DNA of 64,000 nucleotides, from contig NZ_CAJUPA010000006.1 of assembly GCF_910588395.1 (NCBI RefSeq), forward strand, positions 8,773-72,772, read 5' to 3'. The notes under the pieces are model-generated. The model was not told where the DNA came from. It saw only the letters and a program-made list of their open reading frames with translations, and did no database searches. Position 1 is the stretch's first letter; every line of letters starts with the position of its first letter. This stretch comes from an uncultured Faecalibaculum sp. (GTDB lineage Bacteria > Bacillota_I > Bacilli_A > Erysipelotrichales > Erysipelotrichaceae). A program made the position numbers and the translations under genes. This document shows positions 57,498 to 64,000 of this stretch, one piece after another.

Positions 57498-58262
57498 CTA
57501 CCGCACCAGGTAGCCGCCATCCACCGGGATGATCGCGCCGTTGATATAGTCCGATGCATCGGAGGCCAGCCATACGACCGGTCCCTTCATGTCTTCGCCC
57601 GTTCCCCAGGTGCGGTTCGGGATCCGGTTGGTGATCTCCGCGTTCCGGGGGTTCTCCGGATCCAACAGGGCCGTGTTCATTTCCGTGGCCATGTAGCCGG
57701 GTGCCAGGGCATTCACGTTGATTCCCTTGCAGGCCCACTCATTGCACAGCGCCTTGGTGATCTGCGCCACGGCACCCTTGGAGGCTGCATAGGCCGGTAC
57801 AGTGTAGCCGCCGAAGAAAGACAGCATGGAGGCGATGTTGATGATCTTGCCACCTGTTTCCTGTTTCAGGAACTGACGTCCTGCCAGCTGGCACATCGCG
57901 AACACAGAACGAAGGTTCACGTCCATGACGAAGTCAAAGTCTTCCAGGGGGAACTCCTCGCTGGGATAGCGGCGCTGCACGCCGGCTCCGTTGACCAGGA
58001 TGTCCAGATGTCCGCCGAGTTTTTCGACAGCCTCATTGAATTTCTCTTCGCGGGTGGCATCGTCTGTCAGGTTGCAGATGACCGCCTGACAGTCATAGCC
58101 CTGCTGACGCAGTTCTTCGGCTGTGGCTTCCACCTTGGGGTTGATGTCCATGATCACCACGGAAGCGCCGGCTTCCAGCAGTCCTTCCGCCATGCCCCGG
58201 GACAGGCCCTGGGCTGCGCCCGTCACGATGGCTGTTTTTCCTGTGAGGTTGTTCAGATTCAT
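57498..58262 (-). CDS. kduD: 2-dehydro-3-deoxy-D-gluconate 5-dehydrogenase
   Basis: 254-residue SDR. NAD-binding TGAAQGLSRGMA (about 15-26), NGAG, catalytic Ser and YAASKG Tyr/Lys are present, and the N-terminal NLNNLTGKTAIVTGAAQGL form fits KduD/gluconate 5-dehydrogenase. With the KduI-family isomerase it would convert 5-keto-4-deoxyuronate via diketo-deoxygluconate to KDG. Its AAGGAG site lies in a 175-base gap with two palindromes. Confidence 0.88.
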   Translation of the reverse strand: MNLNNLTGKTAIVTGAAQGLSRGMAEGLLEAGASVVIMDINPKVEATAEELRQQGYDCQAVICNLTDDATREEKFNEAVEKLGGHLDILVNGAGVQRRYPSEEFPLEDFDFVMDVNLRSVFAMCQLAGRQFLKQETGGKIINIASMLSFFGGYTVPAYAASKGAVAQITKALCNEWACKGINVNALAPGYMATEMNTALLDPENPRNAEITNRIPNRTWGTGEDMKGPVVWLASDASDYINGAIIPVDGGYLVR

Positions 58263-58294
58263 TGTATTGTCTCCTTGTTTTGTCGTCGTTTTTA

Positions 58295-58308
58295 CGCCTG
58301 TACAGGCG
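58295..58308. repeat. 14-bp perfect palindrome before kduD
   Basis: CGCCTGTACAGGCG at 58295-58308, about 35 bases before the kduD start; a candidate operator. A second, AT-only palindrome TATATACGTATATA lies at 58413-58426. Confidence 0.45.
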
Positions 58309-58437
58309 GTTTCTTTTCACTGTTGCATATGGCCCAAAACAGCTGACTGTGTTCTGTTCCTTCCTGTCATTCTTTCGACTGCGGAATGTTCGGATCCCGA
58401 CTGTGAATCCTTTATATACGTATATATATGCAGCTGG

Positions 58438-59256
58438 TCAGTCAGCCTGTTTTTCCGGATCGAATGCCGGATCCGGGATGGCCAGGTCGTAGCTTCTCTG
58501 TTCTGGACTGAAGGACGCCAGCACCCACAGATAGGCATTGCGTCCGCCCGGTGCCGCCGCTGTAGGGTGGTAGCCGCAGGGGGCCTGCACCATCGTGCCG
58601 GAATGCACTGTGTGCGCCACCAGATCCTCCACTTCCCCGCTCTTCAGATAGCTGATGTGGAACCCAAATCTCGGCAGCGGCATGTCGAAGTAACAGTATA
58701 CTTCCTCCAGGTCCTTCTCGTGCTGGTGGGGCGGCCAGGACGTCCATGTTCCGTCCCCCGACCAGGTCAGCCCGCAGATCAGCCGGCTTGCTTCATCCCC
58801 GGGTGCCAGGGTCATCATGACCTCCCGCTGTCCCGATCCGCTTCCGTGGATCTGGTGGATGTCTCCCACCGGCAGGGTCGCATCGAACTTACGGAACATC
58901 GGCTGTCCGATGCCTTCGTATTTCGCACCGGCGATGTAGAAGATGCTGTCTTCTAGCGCCGTGATGGTGACCTTGTCCTGTCCGGGGATGTAGAAGGAAT
59001 CAAACTTCTCCATCTCCTGGTCCAGGCTTTCATGATCCGAGAGCTTCGCCTTGCCGGCAATGAGCACCGGATGCAGCTCCAGGTCGCCGGATTCCAGGGT
59101 GTAACTCTGACCAGCCGGCAGGTTCAGACGGAAGATCTGTGCTTCCTGGCACTCCGCCGTGTCCGGCGTGATGACTTTGTGAAATCCCGGTTCTTCGGAA
59201 GACTGGACCTTCCAGCTCTCCAGCCGGGTCTTTGTATCTGTATTGGTATTGGACAC
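58438..59256 (-). CDS. KduI/IolB-family isomerase
   Basis: 272-residue bicupin of the KduI/IolB family. The segment WPPHQHEKDLEEVYCYF carries the cupin metal ligands (HQH and E), and APCGYHPTAAAPG has the last histidine. The sequence is nearer to IolB (5-deoxyglucuronate isomerase) than to classical KduI, but the neighbours kduD, eda and kdgK point to a role on 5-keto-4-deoxyuronate. Starts with GTG after AAGGAG. There are 195 bases without a gene between it and the TRAP genes. Confidence 0.85.
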   Translation of the reverse strand: MSNTNTDTKTRLESWKVQSSEEPGFHKVITPDTAECQEAQIFRLNLPAGQSYTLESGDLELHPVLIAGKAKLSDHESLDQEMEKFDSFYIPGQDKVTITALEDSIFYIAGAKYEGIGQPMFRKFDATLPVGDIHQIHGSGSGQREVMMTLAPGDEASRLICGLTWSGDGTWTSWPPHQHEKDLEEVYCYFDMPLPRFGFHISYLKSGEVEDLVAHTVHSGTMVQAPCGYHPTAAAPGGRNAYLWVLASFSPEQRSYDLAIPDPAFDPEKQAD

Positions 59257-59451
59257 TGTATTTCTCCTTGTTTAGTTCCTGATATTTGATTCGTTTTTCA
59301 GACTTTTGCATCGAAGTCTGCGATTGCCTGTTTCTTCTGACGGTCTCTTACGAAAACCGCTGTTCACGGACCTGATTTAATCTGAAGGTCAGCTCTGTCT
59401 GCCCCGGAACTCGGTCTGGACCCTCCTGAACAGGACGGCCCGGACGGAGGT

Positions 59452-60732
59452 CTACTTCAGCAAGAAAGTGCTGACCGCCGGGATCAGGACGACCGCCAGG
59501 AACACCAGGATATAGCCGATGAAGAACGGGATCTGGCCCTTGACGATTTCTCCCATCTTCAGCTTCGTCACCGAGGCAGCCGAGAAGATGTTCACAGCCA
59601 CCGGCGGCGTCATTGTGCCAATGACATTCGAGAGACTCACGATCATACCGAAGTGAATCACATCGATGCCCAGACTTGCCGCGATCGGCCACAGGATGGG
59701 AACCATCAGCACACAGGTGGCAATGCCTTCCAGGAACGTGCCGAAGATCAGCAGGATGATGGCAATGATGATACAGAAGACCATCGGGCTCAGGTGCATA
59801 CCCTGGATCCAGTGCACGAGTTCACCGGAAATGCCGGAGTAGGCGAAGATCCAGGAGAAGGCAGTGGATGTGGCGATGATGAACAGGATCATGGCCGAGC
59901 CCTTGGCGGAGTCCAGGAAAATGGGAACCAGGTCCTTGATGGAGAGCTCCCGGTAGATGAACATGCCTGCAATGAGGGCCCAGACCACGGCCACCGCCGC
60001 GGATTCCGTCGGTGTCAGCAGACCGGAGTAGATGCCGCCCAGGATGATCACAGGCAGCAGGATCGCCGGAATCGCGCCCACGAAGGATTTCCACAGGTCG
60101 CTCATGGACAGCTTTTCGCTGGTCTTCGGCCATTTTTCCTTGTTGGCCAGGAAGAGCACCACAGCCATCAGCACGACCATGATCAGGATGCCGATGAACA
60201 TGCCGGAGGAGAACATATCGCCAATGGAGGCACCGGTGATCGTGGCATAGACCACCATGATGATGCTGGGCGGAATGATGGGGCCCAGGCCGCCGGACAC
60301 CACCAGCAGGCCGGCTGTCCGGTCCTTGGGATAGCCCATGCGCACCATTTCCGGATACAGCATGGAGCCGATGGCGATGACCGTCGCCGGAGCTGATCCG
60401 GACAGGGCCGCGAAGAAGGCACAGGCGAGTACAAGGGCCAGGGCCATGCCCCCGCGGACATTGCCCACGATGCAGTTGGCGAAATTCACCAGACGGCGGG
60501 AGATGCCGCCTTTGGTCATGAGATTACCCGCCAGAATAAAGAACGGGATCGCCATGATGGACGTGGATTCCAGACCGCCGAAGATCCCCTGGGCAATGAT
60601 GCCCACGGTTACCGTGAAGTCGGGGCTGAACACGATGGTGCTCCACACTGCCGCACCGAGTGCAAAGGCAATGGGGACGCCAATCAGGATAAAAAAGGCC
60701 ATGGACCCGAACAGAAGCAGGGCGGTTGTCAT
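59452..60732 (-). CDS. TRAP transporter large permease (DctM)
   Basis: 426-residue membrane protein with 11-12 hydrophobic segments, the main channel of a tripartite ATP-independent (TRAP) importer driven by Na+. AIPFFILAGNLMTKGGIS and LIPPSIIMVVYATI-type (IIPPSIIMVVYATITGASIGDMF) segments are typical. It overlaps the small permease stop by 4 bases. Confidence 0.95.
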   Translation of the reverse strand: MTTALLLFGSMAFFILIGVPIAFALGAAVWSTIVFSPDFTVTVGIIAQGIFGGLESTSIMAIPFFILAGNLMTKGGISRRLVNFANCIVGNVRGGMALALVLACAFFAALSGSAPATVIAIGSMLYPEMVRMGYPKDRTAGLLVVSGGLGPIIPPSIIMVVYATITGASIGDMFSSGMFIGILIMVVLMAVVLFLANKEKWPKTSEKLSMSDLWKSFVGAIPAILLPVIILGGIYSGLLTPTESAAVAVVWALIAGMFIYRELSIKDLVPIFLDSAKGSAMILFIIATSTAFSWIFAYSGISGELVHWIQGMHLSPMVFCIIIAIILLIFGTFLEGIATCVLMVPILWPIAASLGIDVIHFGMIVSLSNVIGTMTPPVAVNIFSAASVTKLKMGEIVKGQIPFFIGYILVFLAVVLIPAVSTFLLK

Positions 60733-61247
60733 GCGGCGCTCTCCTCTCTTGTATCTGGGGTATCAACGTTGGGATCTTTGAGCCGGACGATCATTTTTAT
60801 GGTGGTGATGGTCTGCACAAACACGATCATCGCAAAGCTGATCACCAGGGCGGAGTATGGAACCGCCATGGGCAGGCCCATTGCCGAAGAAGTCTGGCCG
60901 GTAGCGAGCTGGAGTCCCACCAGCTTGATGGAGGAAATCAGGACGGAGACCGAGAACACCAGAAGGACGATCTTGGCGACGATCATGATGACCTGTCTGG
61001 TCCGTCCATAGAACTTGTCGACCACCGCCGTGACGGAAATCTGTGTGCCGTCCCGCAGTCCGACCTCCGTGCCAATCAGAGCCATGAAGATCATGCTGTA
61101 GGTGCTGGCTTCATCCAGCCAGGGCATGGAAAGCTTGAAGAAGTTCCGGTTCAGCACCTGGGTGAAGGTGCAGATGACCATGATGGCGAATGCCGCCACC
61201 ATGATGACGTTTTCCACGGACGTCAGACCGTTGAGCAGTTTTTTCAT
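60729..61247 (-). CDS. TRAP transporter small permease (DctQ)
   Basis: 172-residue protein with four hydrophobic segments. The DctQ motif around WLDEASTYSMIFMALIGTEVGLRDGTQISV is clear. Two ATGs are close; the one at 61247 has GAGGA 6 bases upstream and is preferred. It lies between the binding protein and large permease genes. Confidence 0.92.
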   Translation of the reverse strand: MKKLLNGLTSVENVIMVAAFAIMVICTFTQVLNRNFFKLSMPWLDEASTYSMIFMALIGTEVGLRDGTQISVTAVVDKFYGRTRQVIMIVAKIVLLVFSVSVLISSIKLVGLQLATGQTSSAMGLPMAVPYSALVISFAMIVFVQTITTIKMIVRLKDPNVDTPDTREESAA

Positions 61248-61249
61248 GA

Positions 61250-62296
61250 TCATTCCTCACTGGGTGCCGGGTGTTCCCTGAGCACTTCATCCACCGCAGC
61301 CTGCCATTCGGGATCAAAGGTGAATCCCTTGGCTTTGGCCGCTGCCTGATATTTCTCCTTGAGAACCGATGTATCTATGTCGTGGAACGTCACACCTTTT
61401 TTCTTCAGTTCCTCAATGGCTTCCTCGTTGGTCTCCTTCAGGTACTGACGCTGGGCGATGCAGCCTTCCCGGACGCCCTCCTCGAAGGGCTTTCGCAGGT
61501 CTTCCGGAATCATGTTCCAGGATTTGTCGGACATCATGACGGGGATATAGGTGAAGGCGTGCTTCGTGAACACGACATCTTTCGTGACTTCGTAGTAGCC
61601 GTTGGACAGGCAGTTGCTGACGGCGTTTTCCGCTGCGTCGATGGTTCCCTGCTGCAGGGCTGTGAAGACTTCGTTGTAGGCCATGGCAGTCGGCATGGCA
61701 CCAAAGGATTCAAAGGCCGCCATGTGATAGGGGTTCTGCATGGTGCGGATCTTGATGCCCGCAAATTCCTCAGGTGTTGTGACGGGCGTGGTGGTGAAGG
61801 TATCGCGGAAGCCGGATTCCAGGTAGCCGATGACGTGGACGCCCAGTTTTTCCTCGGCGGCCTTTTCGATTAGCTTGCCGACAGGACCGTCCACTGCTGC
61901 GTGTGCCTGTTCCTCGGTTTCCCAGAGATAGGCCTGGTCCAGGATGCTCATTTCCGGGATCCAGTTGGTCAGTACTGAGTTGGCTGCAGAAGCGATGTCC
62001 AGGTCACCCTGGGAGCAAAGTTCAACAGAACCGCGTTCATCGCCAAGGGCGCCGCCGGTAACCACGATAATCTTGATTTTTCCGTCTGTGTTGCGTTCGA
62101 CGTTTTCCGCAATGTCCCTGGCACCTGCATAGACCGGGGAGGTTTCGCCGTCCACAATGCCCATCCGGAAGACCAGGGGCTTGTCAGGATCAGGTTCTGT
62201 ACTTTTGGCACAGCCGGGGAAAATGGCAGCGGCGAGTGCAAGAGCGGTACATAGAAGGGGGATGCGGGCTTGTCTGAACAATCGCTGTACTCTCAT
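61250..62296 (-). CDS. TRAP transporter solute-binding lipoprotein (DctP)
   Basis: 348 residues. A signal with lipobox-like FPGC (C29) is followed by a DctP domain: GSVELCSQGDLDIASAANSVLTNWIPEMSILDQAYL and GFRDTFTTTPVTTPEEFAGIKIRTMQNPYHMAAFESFGAMPTAM include the conserved arginine (KIRTMQ) that binds the substrate carboxylate. With the downstream genes the ligand is likely a uronic acid or its unsaturated derivative. The ATG at 62296 follows GGAGG. First gene of the operon. Confidence 0.93.
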   Translation of the reverse strand: MRVQRLFRQARIPLLCTALALAAAIFPGCAKSTEPDPDKPLVFRMGIVDGETSPVYAGARDIAENVERNTDGKIKIIVVTGGALGDERGSVELCSQGDLDIASAANSVLTNWIPEMSILDQAYLWETEEQAHAAVDGPVGKLIEKAAEEKLGVHVIGYLESGFRDTFTTTPVTTPEEFAGIKIRTMQNPYHMAAFESFGAMPTAMAYNEVFTALQQGTIDAAENAVSNCLSNGYYEVTKDVVFTKHAFTYIPVMMSDKSWNMIPEDLRKPFEEGVREGCIAQRQYLKETNEEAIEELKKKGVTFHDIDTSVLKEKYQAAAKAKGFTFDPEWQAAVDEVLREHPAPSEE

Positions 62297-62348
62297 TTCG
62301 TTTACCTCCGTTAAAATGGGTTTCTCTGTCAAATTCATCCGATGTATT

Positions 62349-62387
62349 TGTCGATGACATAATCGCATTCCAGTCAGATTGTGTCCA
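62349..62387 (-). promoter_or_regulatory. Promoter and operator of the TRAP-uronate operon
   Basis: Minus-strand -35 TGGACA (62382-62387), 17-base spacer, -10 GATTAT (62359-62364). The palindrome TGTC-ATC-GACA (62349-62359) abuts the -10, a placement and form suited to the FadR-type regulator encoded next to it. Confidence 0.55.
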
Positions 62388-62471
62388 TGTAGACGCTTTC
62401 ACAAAATTATTGTGGGATTTCTGTGTCATTCCCGAATATATTTATCGGATGTTTCCGGCGGTAAACATAAA

Positions 62472-62496
62472 ATAAAAAACACCCTTTCGGGTGTTT
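62472..62496 (-). terminator. Terminator of the FadR-type regulator gene
   Basis: AAACACCC/GGGTGTTT (62489-62496/62477-62484) with a GAAA-type loop, then TTTATTTT on the minus strand. Confidence 0.9.
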
Positions 62497-62499
62497 GTC

Positions 62500-63192
62500 T
62501 CAGTCATGCAGCGGGGTTGTCATATCATCACAGATTCCTGACCGCAGGATATGCAAGTGCATGATCATCGCCCGTTTCGCGGCTTCGGGATCGTGTCTTG
62601 CCACGGCCTGTGCAACCTGTCTGTGACAGATGACTGTCTGGTCTCTGTACCGGTCTCTGGTCACGTCCACATTGAGGACAACGGAGGATGTGACCAGGGG
62701 GACCAGCCGGGAGACCACGAGGTTGCCGGTGCATTCTCCAATAAGTTTGTGGAAGAGTGCATCCTCCTCTCTGTAGGGTTTGTTGGCCTTGATGAGTTTT
62801 TCCACGCGGCTGCACTGATCCAAAAGGGCCTGCGCCTGTTCGGGTGTTGCATGGAGGGCGGCTTTACAGGCAATTTCCGGCTCAATCATAAGCCGGACAT
62901 CCATCATATCCAGTGCCATTTTCTTGCTTTCCGGTTCCAGACTCAGTCCCAGGGGATCTTCCATGATGCCGTTTTTGTCGGACAGGAAGGTGCCGGCTCC
63001 CTGTCTGACTTCCAGAATATTGCGGGATGCCAGGCTCTGGACCGCTTCGCGCACGGTGCCCCGCCCCACTTCGAGCAGCTGTGTCAGTTCCTGTTCTGTC
63101 GGGAGGCGGTCTCCCGGTTTCATGTCATTGGTTCGTATATAGTCGAGTATTCCTTCGGCGGCACGTTGTGCCAGGGGTATGCGGTTGGCCAT
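62500..63192 (-). CDS. GntR-family regulator, FadR subfamily (FCD domain)
   Basis: 230-residue regulator. The N-terminal winged helix has RLPTEQELTQLLEVGRGTVREAVQSLASRNILEVRQGAGTFL, and the C-terminal FCD domain has metal-ligand type residues (D, H) in ALFHKLIGECTGN and CHRQVAQAVARHDPEAAKRAMIMHL. Relatives such as UxuR and ExuR respond to uronates and related acids. Located directly upstream of the TRAP-uronate operon, which it probably represses. The ATG at 63192 follows GGAGG by 8 bases. Confidence 0.88.
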   Translation of the reverse strand: MANRIPLAQRAAEGILDYIRTNDMKPGDRLPTEQELTQLLEVGRGTVREAVQSLASRNILEVRQGAGTFLSDKNGIMEDPLGLSLEPESKKMALDMMDVRLMIEPEIACKAALHATPEQAQALLDQCSRVEKLIKANKPYREEDALFHKLIGECTGNLVVSRLVPLVTSSVVLNVDVTRDRYRDQTVICHRQVAQAVARHDPEAAKRAMIMHLHILRSGICDDMTTPLHD

Positions 63193-63223
63193 GGAACAAT
63201 CCTCCTGCGGGTCTGCAACTGTC

Positions 63224-63252
63224 ATTATACGGGGAACTGTCTGTCAAGTCAG
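63224..63252 (-). promoter_or_regulatory. Promoter of the FadR-type regulator gene
   Basis: Minus-strand -35 CTGACT (63247-63252), 17-base spacer, -10 TATAAT (63224-63229), about 30 bases before the start. Confidence 0.6.
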
Positions 63253-63402
63253 CCAAATTTGTCCGATGAAAAGCCTGTGGCTGGGATTTGCGGCATGGAT
63301 GAAGAATGGTCGGATGAATAATGTGAACAGACTGTCCCATTTGACAGGAATCGTCCTATGTATGGATGTAAGTGTCAAATCAAGGACATGTATCTGAAAA
63401 GA

Positions 63403-63449
63403 AAGACCTGGGATACGATATCCATTGCTGATACCGTTTCCCAGGTCTT
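63403..63449. repeat. Long hairpin at the IS66 transposase gene end
   Basis: AAGACCTGGGA/TCCCAGGTCTT (63403-63413/63439-63449) extends inward with a near-perfect ACGGTATC/GATATCGT stem, one wobble. It touches the transposase stop and may be its terminator. Confidence 0.7.
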
Positions 63450-64000
63450 CATTTCTTCCTGATATATAGATCTGCAGGTATGTCCTCTGAATACGGAGCA
63501 ACTTCATCCAGGACACTATCCTTCAATCCTTCTGTCGACAGTTTCTCCTGTACCCATTCCAGATACTTCTCCGGATTCAATCCATTGTCCACTGCGCTCT
63601 GGAGCACACTAAAGCCCGCTGCAGTAGCCTCTGCTCCCCGCCTGGAGTCCGAAAACAGGAACCCTTTTCGCGCGACAACGAATGGTTTTACCATCCGTTC
63701 TGCCTTGTTATTGTCGATCAGAATCTTTCCATCCTCCAGCCACGCCCTCAGGCTCGCTTCCCTGCTCAGACAATATTTCACCGCCTGCCCCACTTTCCCG
63801 GATGGAGGGTATTCTTCCTTCATCTTCTTTACATGTAGTCCTGCGTCAATACTTACAAATTTGGTCAGCGCCAGCTGACCAAACGGATTCCGGATACGAA
63901 AAAAAAGCCGCCAATGGCAGCCGATGGAATCAATCTTCCGGTCACTCTCTGAAAACCATACACGATATCTCTTCCTGTTTCCTGTCTTCCGCAAAGCTGC
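63449..64000 (-). CDS. IS66-family transposase C-terminal part (start outside window)
   Basis: The last 184 codons of an IS66 TnpC-type transposase. The C-terminal block LEDGKILIDNNKAERMVKPFVVARKGFLFSDSRRGAEATAAGFSVLQSAVDNGLNP is the IS66 C-terminal domain. The N-terminal 50 or so visible residues resemble the family less well, so the copy may be degraded upstream. It lies next to the FadR regulator gene. Confidence 0.8.
   Translation of the reverse strand, partial: AALRKTGNRKRYRVWFSESDRKIDSIGCHWRLFFRIRNPFGQLALTKFVSIDAGLHVKKMKEEYPPSGKVGQAVKYCLSREASLRAWLEDGKILIDNNKAERMVKPFVVARKGFLFSDSRRGAEATAAGFSVLQSAVDNGLNPEKYLEWVQEKLSTEGLKDSVLDEVAPYSEDIPADLYIRKK

Larger units (their letters stand above)
63368..64000 (-). 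mobile_element. IS66-family insertion sequence, one end
   Basis: The transposase end at 63449 is followed by a long hairpin and then by GTAAGTGTC, read on the plus strand at 63368-63376. IS66 elements typically have ends beginning GTAA, so 63368 is a plausible left border. The rest lies beyond the window. Confidence 0.5.

Overview
The window comes from a moderately GC-rich low-complexity-free Firmicute genome. The evidence is the gene content: zinc-type S14 and L36, adenylate kinase with a four-cysteine lid, ECF vitamin transporters, T-box, FMN, THF and L10-leader RNAs, and strong AGGAGG ribosome binding sites. The gene set and GC level suggest an Erysipelotrichia-like gut bacterium, but no 16S rRNA lies here, so the lineage is an inference.

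Positions 1-25200 hold the ribosomal-protein region, almost entirely on the minus strand. In transcription order it contains rpsL-rpsG-fusA-tuf, then an amino acid permease, an M18 aminopeptidase, a membrane protein and a riboflavin transporter under an FMN riboswitch. The S10-spc block follows (rpsJ to adk), and then the alpha block (rpmJ-rpsM-rpsK-rpoA-rplQ), which has its own promoter and a foldable leader. A methyltransferase, a small anchored protein and the start of the ECF ATPase module end this region. rpmD (L30), map and infA are missing from their usual places.

Positions 25400-43800 are mixed housekeeping and accessory genes. They include a HAD phosphatase, an orphan ABC ATPase, two L11/L1 and L10/L12 units with separate promoters, and an acidic membrane protein. 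Two identical tRNA-Glu genes, a deaminase with an odd tail and an M3 oligopeptidase come next. An NSS symporter with a GntR regulator, a phosphoesterase, a lipoprotein, a T-box-controlled amino acid ABC importer with an aminotransferase, and the UPF0210/ACT pair complete it.

Positions 43800-51300 hold a gene-poor stretch with a coding remnant, a two-component system with an FtsX-type ABC transporter, pta, and folT under a THF riboswitch.

Positions 51400-63450 are carbohydrate catabolism. A fructokinase lies beside a LacI regulator broken by a nonsense codon, followed by an SDR. A long minus-strand uronate locus runs from a TRAP importer through a KduI/IolB isomerase, KduD, a 2-hydroxyacid dehydrogenase and a KDPG aldolase fused to a VOC domain, to a KDG kinase. 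It is headed by a FadR-type regulator. An IS66-type transposase fragment closes the window.

The most notable regulatory observations are a 9-bp hairpin that puts the rplK ribosome binding site in its loop and the start codon in its stem, foldable leaders before the S10 and alpha operons, two ribosomal promoters whose -35 box sits in the loop of the preceding terminator, and a cluster of perfect inverted repeats before the M3 peptidase gene.
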